Assembly (NCBI GenBank): GCA_963921795.1
Contig: OY997639.1
Location: forward strand, 58,909,195-58,973,194
Length of the DNA stretch: 64,000 bases
Direction of reading: 5' to 3'
Origin: Nannobrachium achirus
Lineage: Eukaryota; Chordata; Actinopteri; Myctophiformes; Myctophidae
The stretch's first letter is position 1, and every line of letters starts with the position of its first letter. Below, piece by piece: positions 1-11,600 of the stretch. The notes below the pieces were generated by a model. The model had not been told where the DNA came from, searched no databases, and saw nothing but the letters and a program-made list of their open reading frames with translations. The position numbers and the translations under genes are program-made.

Positions 1-50
1 AAAATTTTAGTTACACACGTTCAAATATTTGCACATATTTTCACGACTTC

Positions 51-107
51 AAAAAAATAGCAGATATACTCGGTGCCACGCTGTGAGCTTGTAGATCTGC
101 TATTTTT
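51..107. repeat. AGCAGATC short palindrome, copy
   Basis: An inverted repeat of the form AAAATAGCAGAT...ATCTGCTATTTT with a GC-rich centre. It is a member of the dispersed hairpin family best seen at 29383-29454. Confidence 0.7.
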
Positions 108-206
108 CAATAGCTAAAGTATAAAGGCCCCTCCACCTTGGACCCTAGTAACTGAGTCCCACTCCCCCCCCCCCCCCCCTTGTTGACGCCCCTGCTTTCA
201 CCCAAA

Positions 207-218
207 GTGTGTGTGTGT

Positions 219-282
<64 letters not shown>
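207..282. repeat. GT microsatellite
   Basis: A near-perfect (GT)n run with one A interruption. The open frames read through it (poly Cys-Val or Thr-His) are artefacts. Confidence 0.95.
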
Positions 283-288
<6 letters not shown>

Positions 289-312
289 AGAAAAAAAAAA
301 ATATATATGTTA

Positions 313-1350
313 CAGTATGTTTGGGTAACTCAGGACGTTCATTGTAAGAGCGCTTGTTTTGTCGTTCACCACACACTAATCACCACCAGATGGCGACGAC
401 AGCCACTGCTCTGCCATTCACTAGTGAAGGCGCTGACGTCACTCGTTTGCGACTCTCTTTCTTTATTTACTAGCCTAGCCTAGCCTAGCCTAGCCTAGCC
501 TAGCCTAGCTTAGCCATTAGCTCCATTGTAGTCACTTGGACAGGGCGTTTATCGTGGGCTTGCCCAGGCCTTACGGCCTGGGCATAAATATAACGATTGC
601 ATTCACCACGGCTTCGTAACTCGCGCGGCGCTCCGCCGGCCGCGCGGACCTGGCCCGCTCTTCGCGGCCACTCGCGCCTGCGGCGCTCGGGGGCGAAGAG
701 CAGGACCAAGGTCCGCTGGCCTTCGCGCCGCTTGCAATGTCGTGGACAATCGAGCGGCTCCGCCTGGAGGACGTTGTTGTGGCGACCGCTTGTTCCGCCC
801 CGTGCAGCACCACGAGTGCTCCGTTTCTCGACCGTACTGTTTCTCTAACAAACCGTGACATATATATATGTCACGGTTTGATAGAGAAACGGAGCACTCG
901 TCGTGCGGCACGGGGCGGAACAAGCGGTCGCCACAACAACGTCCTCCAGGCGGAGCCGCTCGATTTTCCACGACATTGCAAGCGGCGCGAAGGCCAGCGG
1001 ACCTTGGTCCTGCTCTTCGCCCCCGAGCGCCGCAGGCGCGAGTGGCCGCGAAGTTACGAAGCCGTGGTGAATGCAATCGTTATATTTATGCCCAGGCCGT
1101 AAGGCCTGGGCAAGCCCACGATAAACGCCCTGTCCAAGTGACTACAATGGAGCGCTCCCTAGCTCATAGTAAGCTAATGGCTAAACACTGCCGAGCTAGG
1201 CTAGTAAATAAAGAAAGAGAGTCGCAAACGAGTGACGTCAGCGCCTTCACTAGTGAATGGCTGTCGTCGCCATCTGGTGGTGATTGGTGTGTGGTGAACG
1301 ACAAAACAAGCGCTCTTACAATGAACGTACTGAGTTGCCCAAACGTACTG
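313..1350. mobile_element. Palindromic foldback element with Tc1/mariner-like ends
   Basis: The two halves are near-complete reverse complements around a centre at about 865 (CGTGACATATATATATGTCACG). Arms are about 553 and 485 bp and differ by indels, including a GC-rich insertion at 625-665 and a TAGCC tandem repeat at 471-509 in the left arm. The outer ends read CAGTATGTTTGGG on the left and CCCAAACGTACTG on the right, directly flanked by TA on both sides. CAGT ends with a TA target duplication are the Tc1/mariner hallmark. No transposase frame is present, so this is non-autonomous. The class call rests on the ends only. Confidence 0.75.
471..514. repeat. TAGCC pentanucleotide tandem repeat
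   Basis: About eight TAGCC units in the left arm of the palindromic element. The right arm has only a trace of them, so the array grew after the arms formed. Confidence 0.85.
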
Positions 1351-1351
1351 T

Positions 1352-1352
<1 letters not shown>

Positions 1353-1396
<44 letters not shown>
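1353..1396. repeat. TA microsatellite
   Basis: A (TA)n run directly outside the right TA flank of the palindromic element. Confidence 0.95.
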
Positions 1397-1399
<3 letters not shown>

Positions 1400-1724
1400 A
1401 AAAAACATAGAGAACATGCAAAACTAACCTGAGGATATGGTGGGTTCTACTGCACTGCACTTCCCAAACACTGGGTCGGGACCCATTTGTGGGTCGCGGA
1501 CACGTTTTTATGGGTCCCTTAATTTTAGATTTTAAAAAATGTATATTACTAGAGGTTCGCGGCCCTTCGGGCCGCTCACATCTAGAGTCCACGCCCGCTT
1601 TTTTTTTTTTTTTTTAATTTAAAAAAAAAGTTTAAAAAAAAATTTGGCCTAATTGTGTTATTATTGTTACTGTAATAGGCCTGCCAATGTTTTATTTTCA
1701 TTATTTCAATGTTTTCATTTTAGC

Positions 1725-1808
<84 letters not shown>

Positions 1809-1832
1809 GACAGACAGACAGACAGATAGACA
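1725..1832. repeat. CA and GACA compound microsatellite
   Basis: (CA)n of about 80 bp passing into (GACA)n. Part of the interspersed repeat. Confidence 0.95.
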
Positions 1833-1914
1833 GTATCTTGCTGTGAACTCTAGAGGTGAGTGGCCCGAAGGGCCGCGAACTTCTTGTAAGATACAGGCTC
1901 TCGGCTAGCGATTG

Positions 1915-1916
<2 letters not shown>

Positions 1917-1970
<54 letters not shown>

Positions 1971-2034
1971 CCTGTGCAGCGCCCCCCCCCCCCTTCCCTC
2001 TTGTAACCTGAGACTCTCTCTCTCTCTCTCTCTC
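1917..2034. repeat. Two TC microsatellites with a C-run between
   Basis: (TC)n at 1917-1968 and 2014-2034 separated by a C-rich spacer. Part of the interspersed repeat. Confidence 0.9.
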
Positions 2035-2301
2035 TTGCTCTCTAGCGAATGACATAGGGCATAGGGTTAGGGGCGGTATTCCTTACGCCCTAGACGACTA
2101 CCTATGAGTTGAAGTGGATGTAAAGGGGGCGTGGAAGTGGGATGCGGCAATAAGCCCATTGTAAATATAAGATTTCAAAGCATTTTCCTAAAAAGCTAAG
2201 ATTTTCATGAATAAAAGAAAAAAATGCAAAGATTTTCCTTAGTAATTTCATTAAAAATAAAAGAAAAATCTAAGAAATTAGAAAACAAATATTTAAGAAG
2301 T

Positions 2302-2369
2302 AGTGAAAATAGCCGATGTACAAACTCACAACGCGACACGCTGTGAGTTTGTAGATCTGCTGTTTTCAC
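2302..2369. repeat. AGCAGATC short palindrome, copy
   Basis: GTGAAAATAGCCGATGTACA pairs with a downstream TGTAGATCTGCTGTTTTCAC. Same family as 51-107, next to a GTTTGGGAACCACTG element end. Confidence 0.7.
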
Positions 2370-2457
2370 TAGTTTGGGTCTCGACTTGAAAAGTTTGGGA
2401 ACCACTGTTCTATAGCCTTAAAATGACTCATTATATCTGTACACCTGTGTGTTCCAG

Positions 2458-2620
2458 GGTTCGATTGCTGCTGTTGAACACATTTGACCTGGCAGAGGAC
2501 AGCATCACTATTGACAATGTGACTGACTGGATCGTGAAGCTAAACCAAACGCATCCAGTGCAGTTTGGCGAAATAGCTGGAATAATGGAAACCTGTGATC
2601 TGACAGCTGAACTGTCAACT
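2458..2620 (+). CDS. slc6a20: slc6a20 coding exon (fifth from last)
   Basis: Acceptor GTTCCAG before 2458 and donor GTACGT after 2620. The first base completes a codon split with the upstream exon. It encodes RLLLLNTFDLAED onward, aligned to the loop and helix start preceding TM8 in SLC6A20. Confidence 0.9.
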
Positions 2621-5600
2621 GTACGTTCTTACACACACGTCCCAAAATAACATTACACACATACACATCACTGTAAAAGTTCTAAATAACATTACACACA
2701 TCACTTGTAAAAGTTCTAAACAACGTTACACACATCAACTGTGTTATTGAGAACCAGTCTGTTACGCAATATTAAGAGTAGCTCCATTGTTCGGGAGCTA
2801 CAGTAATAACCCTGAGTCTTATTAACCAATTACCAGTTTGAGTTAATTTGAGGATAAGCTACAGTTTATGTAATGTAAGTGTGGGGCCCCATGTCTGAAA
2901 TATGCAAAACAGTATATTTCGCCACCGTTAAAGTACATTGGCATCAGGCCACTTGATAGATAGTTAAAAAGTACAATTTCAGAGTAAACTACTAAATCAA
3001 GGCACTGTTATATGTGAGATAATGTACGCTGCCTTACAAAGCCAGAGTGCAGTAACTTACGTTTTTGGACACACTGACTTATTTGTGTATTCCCAAAGTA
3101 CCAATTAGCCTTCGTGATTTGGGAAGATAAACAATTACTTGAAGAACAGATACAATTAGTGTAATATCATTTCTGCCAATAGCCCATTTGGCTGACCAAT
3201 TGAAACACCTTTTAAGACTTTTATCCGTCTAATTATTTGCATAGTTACTGTACTTCAAGGTATGATCAAGGCACTGTTATACCTGATGAGCCGTAAATTT
3301 TGTTTTGTTGATCTACAAAAAGTCAAAGGAATATTTTTAAAAAACGCACTAGAATAATCCATATGGAAATAATCGATAGTTGCAGCCTTAATGTTCTTAT
3401 ATCAGAGCTTATGTAAGCACTAGCTTTTCCTTACACCCTTTCTCAAAATCCAAACTAGTAAACAATGACAGTGCTGGATCACAAGCAGACATACAGGCAG
3501 ATAAGGTTATGCTGTGATAACCCCTTAATTTACTGGCCGTGATGGACTCTCTGTTATCGGCGCAAACAATTTAAAGAACAGTATGATAAAACTGCAATAA
3601 AAACAATGCCATTTACAACATCATTACATAAATGTTAATGGTGATAGTCATAGGGATCAAAGTCTACCGATTCAACTCGATTTGAGTCACTGCAAGAGAT
3701 GATTCATTTCTAACTGCCACCGTGACTGCGAATGTTAATTTTTAATTGCAAGTGTTTACTCAGATATACCGCTTTGTGTCATTATCTTTCTAATTCACGT
3801 TTAGCCCTAGCCCCACATAGAACCTCACCCTCCGCTGTAGAACTGTTGTTAGCTCGGAGATGAGATCCTACAGTCCTCTATGCCGGTTGCGGTAGAATTC
3901 GTCCACAGCGTGGTGTAAGTCACCCTTTACGCCACATCGTATCCAAAAAGAAAAGGTAGTTCCACACTCCTAGAGTATGATTTTCCGAACACCGGCACAA
4001 AGAAAAATAACGTCTCTCTGTCTCTCCCTGTCTCTCTCGCTCTAGGCTGTGGAAGGTGCGGGCCTTGCGTTCATTGTGTACAGCGAGGCCATTAAGAACA
4101 TGCCGCTGTCCCAGCTGTGGTCGGTGCTGTACTTCTTCATGCTGCTGCTGCTGGGAATGGGCAGCATGCTGGGCAACGTCACCGCCATCATCACGCCGCT
4201 GTGCGACTTCAAGCTGCTGTCTCGAAACATGAGCATCGAAACACTGAACGGTGAGAGTCAGTGGGGATGGACTGAGGTGGAGGTGATGGAGTGGTGGTGG
4301 TGTGGGTGTTGTAGTTGATGGTTGTAGTAGTACTGAGGGTGGGACGGGGGTGGAAGATGGATGGGAATTGTTGTTTTGTTTCCATGTCGTGTGATTTAAC
4401 CTAACTCAATTTTTGGCATTCTGTTATACTTTGCCAAAAACATTTTCCAGTCAAAAAAAAGTAGAATGTACTTTATAAATCCAATCTAAGGCACGCCGTA
4501 TTTGATAAAGAAATATAAAGATTTATTTTGAGCAAGGCGTATCGAACTAAAAGGTCTTCATCAGGGTCTTGCAGGGTTTTTAAGGTATGTAACTTTACCC
4601 CTGAGTTTACATTACATTACAAAACAATATAGGCCTACATCTTTTTTTTTACCAGTCATTTCCTGTCTATACCAGCATGCAGTTATCAGCCACTGGAGTA
4701 GTGTGGTGGTGTTTACCTGCACATTGCCCTCTCACAGTTTTTTGGGTGTTTTCACTGTTGTTTTGGTAGATGGAGTCATTTTTGGCCTAGCAAAACAAAC
4801 AGGTTAACACGTTGCAGTGGCTGATGACTGCTGGTATAGTTAAAGATGCAGAGCCATGATTTGTATCTCCTCTAAAACATGATGTTCAGGTATTATGATT
4901 ATACTAGGAGGAAGATTAACTCTTTTACTGCTACGGACGTTCCCGTTCGCCCCATTTTTGACGGCGGCGCGTTGCCAATACGGCTCGTTCTTTTTACCTC
5001 GTCTGATGACTGTAAGCTGATGGGGGGTCGCGCCGCCGTGTGCAGTACATCTCCCGTAACGCTGCTCTCAAAAATCCACCGCCTGTTAGCAATAATGGAG
5101 TCCCAAATCACTTCCTGGCTGTTCTCTGTCGATCTGTTGCTCTGATGTGATTCTGTGCTCTGAATGGATGGCAGCCGGAGCAGCCCAATTCACATTAATT
5201 CTTGCATAAGAATGCCCTCTGCTGCCAGTATGGCCAAAGTACACATTATAAAACCCATTATAAAATGAATTAGTTAAGAAAGAACCAATAGATAATTTTC
5301 TATAACATCGCAAAAACTTTTGCTGGCGCCAGACCCAATAAATAAATAATAACATCTGGCAGTAAAACTGTTAAAAAGAAAGAAAGAAAAAAAAAACTGT
5401 ACAGAAAGAGTTAAATTATGTTTTTATGTCGCCACACCCACCAGTTCATTAGGTATGCCTGGTTGTACTTGCCTGACTGCGAGCGCCAGACATCTCACAC
5501 TACGTTTCACTTCGGAAGAGAGTCTGAAATTACGGACGGAGATTCTACTTCGGCGTGGGCGGGCTAAAGCCTATTGACGTCACACACACACACACACATA

Positions 5601-8600
5601 CACACACACACACACACGCGACGGCGACGTGGCGTGACATTGCAAAAATACGTTATTTCTCATAACATATTATATGTCTGCATGTTTACGTTAGTGCAAA
5701 ATGGTATTAAAACGTGATGAAACGGCACTATTGCATCGTTTATTAAAATAATACGAGTCGAGTCTGATTCCGCCATGTTTTCACGGACCAATCAGAGTCC
5801 ACTAGACTCTCACGTGGGCAGAGGACACCAATCAGAGTCCACAAGCGAGTCTCACGTGAGCTCAAGAGCTCTGTTTGGAGGGGGCTGGGACCGGAGCAGC
5901 CAAACCACGTGCCCCAAGCATACAACCCTGATTGGCCCATTCAATGCGCCCGCTCTTCAGGCGGCTCGAAATAAAATAAAATATGTGCATTTTCAGTCCA
6001 CACTACAAACCACCCACCAGCAGGGGGTGGTGATGTGCGGACTGAAGTATCAGGCTATGGTTGTACAGGTGGGTGGTGACCCAGCTGAAGTTAGCCACAC
6101 CCACAGTGTTGGGTGTATGGTAAAAGGGGAGGGGATGATTATATGATGTCATTTAATCTGTGTTTTTCGAGTGGGCCTTTTGAGGCCCAGTCTTTCAGCT
6201 TTCAGGAAGTAAACACAACTACACAGGGAAGACAAATCTGCACATTATAACACCACCAGGTGGCCTATTAGAATAATGTTAACTTCATAGACACATACAA
6301 AACAGAAAAAGTACAAAACTATGGCACCACCTCTTTAAGCAATGTTGTAATATTGCGATTATGCAACAGTTACCCTTAAAAAATCTATTTCAACCAATCA
6401 GATTGCTTCGTGGGAACTACCTGTTGTATAATGAGAAAGCCTAGTAAATGACATAGCCTAGTAAACTGACTCCTCCTGCCTTCTAAAAGTGACATACTAT
6501 GCCTTTAAAGAGATGTGTTCTGACAGTTGACTGTCTTTGAGTACTGTGATACAACGCCTGTGCTCCTGCAGGTATTGTGTGTGTGGTATGCATGCTGCTG
6601 GGCCTGGGCTTCACCACCCGCTCCGGCAACTACTGGTTCACCATGTTCAACGACTACGGTGCCACCTTCTCCCTGCTCTTCATCGTCCTCCTGGAGGTTA
6701 TCACCGTCAGCTATATCTACGGCATAAAGAGGTGTGTTTGTTTTATATTTGAAATGGTCCATGAAGCCTGGACTTCATGGAATCTTTGTTTTGTTTTTGT
6801 GACATGAATTCCATGCTTCATGGGATGTGTAAGGGATATTTTTTATCGTGATAATCTGTTCTTTAGTTCGAAAAAAGTCAGTAGAAAAAAAGCTTGTTTT
6901 GACCAAAAAACACAACCTGAGAAAAGAATCAGAGATAATTGAATTTTTCTAAAACTGCGCAACACAACAAGTGGGACTCTCCTCTTTATAGCTCCCAAGA
7001 ACCACCAGCAACAAGGTTTTTTATGTGTTTTATTCAAAAGCGATTGACTTCAGGGTGGGTGTTTTAAAATGTAAATTTTTAAAACAATAACCAAAATAAA
7101 CGTACATAAAAACCTGAAGAACCTAAGAACCTGGACTGAACATAAGAATCTAAGAAGCTGAACTTACCTATCAAATCAAAAGAAGCTGTCCACTGGTGGA
7201 CCAATGGAAACAAAACAGGCTTCTGGTCTTTGGACAATTTGTACCGTAACTGTACTGTTTTCAGGATATCTTACTGTCAAATCAGACTAATGGTGTGGAA
7301 CATAATCCTTATGGAACACCATAACTATCACAACAGAAATAAAATGTTCAAGCAAAGAAATCTTGCACATGCGAGGAACAAAATAGCTGGATATAGCAGG
7401 TAATTAAATGAAAGTATAAAATAAATCATACCTTCAAACATTTAGCAAAGTCGGCAGATCTCAGAACAAAATGTGTACTGTACAAAGAAAACAGATATAA
7501 ACAGTGTTAAAACTTTTTTGAATCTCCAACTGACAGGCCCTTGGAACACTTCTGTAAAATCAGCAGACATTTTTAAGTTAAACTTTGATTTGTTGAAATC
7601 CTTCAATGTAAAATGAATTTCACTTGTACCCTCTGTGAATTCAATTAACACAGGATTTTATTGTGTGAGAAACGGCCATTTACAGCTCCATCAGGGCTCT
7701 GATGTCATCAATGCGTGACGTCTTCCTCTCTGCATTCTTCTTGCCGAAGGCCTTCTCCACCAGGTCCTGCTTCTGCCTCTGGATCTGGACCATCTTCTCC
7801 TCTACCGAGTCCTTCACAATGAACTTGGTGACCACCACCTTCCTCTTCTGCCCCAGGCGGTGGCAGCGGTCAATACACTGTTCCTCAGCTGCCGGATTCC
7901 ATGCCGGATCCATGAGAAAGACGTGAGATGCGGCAGTTAAGTTAAGCCCCACCCCTCCGGCTTTGAGAGACAGGAGCATGATGACGGGGCTGTCGGGAGC
8001 GAGGTTCTGGAAATCCTGGATGACCTGGGTGCGTTTCTTCTGGCTCATGCTGCCATCCAGACGAACAAAGCTGAAGCCTTGCTCCCTGAGTGGGATCTCC
8101 AGTATATTGAGGAAGCGTGTGAACTGAGAGACAACCAGACATTTGATGGTGCCGTCCTTATTCCGCAGACGGAGTAGATTAGCCATCAGAGCGTCCACCT
8201 TTGAACTGGTCCTCCACTTCTCAGATTGCATCTCGTCTTTCTCCTCCAACTCCTCTGGTGGAACCTCCACCAGTTGGCTGGTCTTAATGTCACTTCGACA
8301 GAGAGGACAACGTGCCCTGTCCTGTTCGGTGCTGATGACCCGGGCGATGCAGGTGCGGCAGTAGACGTGGGCGCAGTGTGTGATGACGGGCAGATGCAAC
8401 GACTCCAGACACACGGCACACTCCTCGTCACAGCCGCTGGCCAGCACCAACCTCAGCTTCTGTATCAGACGCTCTTGTAGCTCAGACGGCGTGTTAGGCG
8501 AACCCAGGTCTTTAAGTATTTTGGCCACCAGAGCAGGGTGGCAGCAGTGCTGTCGAAGCCTCATCAGGATGGCCAGCACATCAGCATAGTTCCTCATCAC

Positions 8601-11600
8601 GGTACCCTCAGCCACGTATCTGTTTAGGGTGGTCCTTCCCTCATTTCGTGCCAGCTCGTACTCGCTTCTCTCCTGAGGGGTCATTTCAACCTGCTCCACA
8701 CACACCATCTTCTCTGGCAGAGACACCAGGGGATGCCCATTCACCATGCTGGACTTGGTTCTCCTCAGGGTGATGCTCTTCACCAGAGTCTGGAGGTTCC
8801 TGAGGCCATCCCTGTTTCCCTGTGCGACAGGTCTCTGGATGACCCTCTCCCACCACTGCTTCACATCAAAGGGCTTCAGACATAGGAAGGCCATCAGCAT
8901 CCACAGGTCTTTCACACTGTTCTGGATGGGCGTTCCGGAGAGTATCCAGCGGCGATATGCTTTCAGCGCCAGCACAGCCTTGCTCATCTGTGCATTGGGG
9001 TTCCTTATCACATGTCCCTCGTCTAACACCACCCTCAGCCAATTGACCTCATGGAGGGGACTGTTATTCCCGAAGTCAGCAGAGAGGACGTTGTAGGTGG
9101 TCAGCACGATGTCCTGAGAGGACAGAAATGTTTTGTTTCTGTTGCGGTCCGAGCCGTAATACACATACACATTGAGCTTCACATCAGGAGCAACATGCTG
9201 CTCAAATTGGTTCAGCCAGTTACTAAGCACAGACAGCGGGCAGATGATAAGAGTGGCTCGGGCTGACAGGTCCTCTTCAGTGTCAGTGATTGAAGATTCC
9301 ATGCCAGAATTTGGAGTGGACCTCTTGGTCTTTGAGCATCCATCTGATGTTGATCCACTCAGCACTTGCACAAATTCTACATCCTCGTTTAATGTAGGGG
9401 CCTCTTTACTGGCCTTTGACTTGGCGGCTTTACGCTTGTTATTTCTTTTCTGTGGCTTGCCGGATTCTTCAACTACCTCTGATGAATCGACGAACACCAC
9501 ATCATCCTGGGAACTGGCATGGTCTAAACAGCCTGATGCTGCATTTATCACGTCAGTGTTATCCGGTTGATCACTGCCTCCATCTGTTTTTTGCGCCTTC
9601 CTTGGGCTGGCAGATTGTGCCTCACACTTCTCTAGAGGCATGGGCTTTCCCTTGTGGAAGTTAGTGAGGATTAGAGCAATGGTTGTCAGCGTTTTACCCA
9701 GTCCCATGTCATCAGCCAGTATACCCCCATGGACCCTCTGGGGCCTTTCTCTGGTATTGAAGCATGTGATGCTGTGGTAGTAGAACTCTCCTGTCATGGA
9801 CCAGAAGGGTGGCAGACCAGTGTTGTTCTCACATGCACACATCCAGGACAAGGCCTGCTTCTGGTGGGTCAACAAAGGAGTGCACACAGACTCTGCAGCT
9901 TCTTTCTCTCCGTCTTTACTCTCCATCAGACCTTCAAATAGATTGTCAAAGGCATTCTTCAACTCCTCTGCAGACAGTGGGATGGTTAAACCCATTGGTT
10001 TAGTTCCAGTTAGGTTTAGTCCTCCAGGTGGGTTTAGTCTGAATCCATGCCCTGTCATTTGTTCAATCACAGCATGTTTGTGCTCTTCTTTCCCCCAGAA
10101 AGTCAACATCACTGGCATATTGAAAGCGTTGTTTTTTCCCTTGTGCACCAACCCCTCTATTTTTGCCAAGTTGTTGTCCATGACATATGCCATGGCTGCT
10201 GCCAACTCTCGTTTGATATGTCCCACCTGTCTGCCGTACGTGTTAGCCACCATCACAGCATTACGGTCATATGGATTCCGGGGTTCCCGCACAAGAGCGA
10301 CCATTTCCCCTGGGTTCACCACTCCAGTATAATATCTGAGGCCAACCACAGTGCCCTGCATCTGACCAAAATGCACAATGCCATCTGCACCTGGTTCCTC
10401 CTCAGACAATGCAGCAGCTATAGCCTGGGAGAGCGTCTCTGTAACCGCATGTGGGTCATTGTAGATGTCCACACAACTGTCCCTGTCAAATTGCCATCTG
10501 CGAGAAGTCATTGTGTGGTCTTGGTAGCAAGTTATGATTGATTTGACTCAGCTCAGTCAGTTACTCTACTCTACTCACCTGAGTTAGCTTTGTTTTGCTG
10601 AAATTTGGGATGACATCATTTCCGGTTTATCCGTCTCCTATAGCAACCTAGCACCGTTCGTACATTGGTGAAGAGTGCCCTCTAGCGTAATCACTGAAAA
10701 TCCTGAAATGACAGGGCGGTGAACCTTGGATTTTAAATGATGTCTCAAGACGTCAATGACGGTAAATGTGTATTAAATAGGTGACTGAAATCATCAGTTA
10801 CAGATTGTCTGTCATCATCACATGACCAATCAAAAGAGGTAAAAAAATCTTACCTGTGCGAAGTGAGTTGTGCTCCCTTCACATGGTATCAGACATGACA
10901 CACGTGCATACAGTATCTCCTTGTATAGGCCGTTCTGTCCATGACATCAGCTTTCTATGACGTTAGTCTCGTATGACATTAGTCTCGTGCTCATACGGAC
11001 ATAGGGACATAGGGACCTAAACACAAAGCCAGAAGTAGGAGCGGTTAGCACCACTCAAAAATGTAATTGATGAAGCGATTGACAATATACAAGGAAATTA
11101 GGAACAGTTGATCAGTATAAAAGGCAGATAATAAGTTAAATGAGATCAAAATTAAACAGTAAAGAGAATACAAAAATTCAAGAAGATATGTGTCCGAACA
11201 CAGCTGAGGGCTAGTCATTGAATTTTTTTTTTTTTTTCATTTTCATTTTTTTTTTTTTTGTAGATATGGCTTATAGAGTTATGCCATGCAGAAATACTAG
11301 ATCTGAGAAATGCAGCCTTTTAGATGAAATGTAACCTGCAAAATGTGAGGTTTCTCTTCACATTAATTAAGTCTTATTTACATGCAGAGTTATTAAGCTC
11401 TGGCGTTTAAGTGAAATGTAGCCTGATATTTATGAAATGCTTTTGTGGCTTTATCACATTTTAGAAAAATAAATAAATAAATAAATAATTTCAGGGCTGG
11501 TCTAAAGCTGTGCTTTCCGAAATGACTGCCCCTCTGCTATGCTGGGTCACATATTATTGGCCTAAATAGTCAAAGCCATAAATAATGGCACCACACAATG

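Larger units (their letters stand above)
1..312. other. slc6a20 intron, left edge
   Basis: No coding sequence. It holds one copy of the short AGCAGATC palindrome family (51-107), a run of 17 C (163-179) and a GT microsatellite (207-282) followed by an A-rich tract. The flank of the palindrome (TTCAAATATTTGCACA at 19-34) recurs beside the copy at 29383, so a longer old repeat is present. Confidence 0.6.
1548..2172 (+). repeat. Compound-microsatellite interspersed repeat, copy 1
   Basis: About 625 bp matching 54216-54902 closely. Order: AGAGGTTCGCGGCCCTTCGG, an A/T tract, a conserved TTTTGGCCTAATTGTG segment, (CA)n, (GACA)n, a GGCCCGAAGGGCCGCGAAC segment, two (TC)n runs and a conserved tail ending AATAAGCCCATTGTAAATAT. 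The copies differ mostly in microsatellite length. No ORF of substance, and the class is unknown. The flanking pieces at about 1456 and 2370-2411 (TTCCCAAACACTGGGTCGGG; GTTTGGGAACCACTG) suggest it sits inside an older hAT-type element. Confidence 0.8.

Noticed and set aside
107-376. Open frames reading Thr-His, Cys-Val, Arg-Glu or Asp-Arg-Pro-Thr repeats
   Set aside because: They are translations of CA/GT, TC and GACC simple repeats (also at 1687-2055, 39545-39869, 54390-54791 and 57033-61008) and have no coding support.
6008-6030. CTCF-like site CCACCAGCAGGGGGTGG
   Set aside because: Close to the core consensus but with a mismatch at a strong position and no other support.
8186-8431. Alternative minus- and plus-strand frames inside hltf
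   Set aside because: All are shadows of the 943-codon hltf frame.
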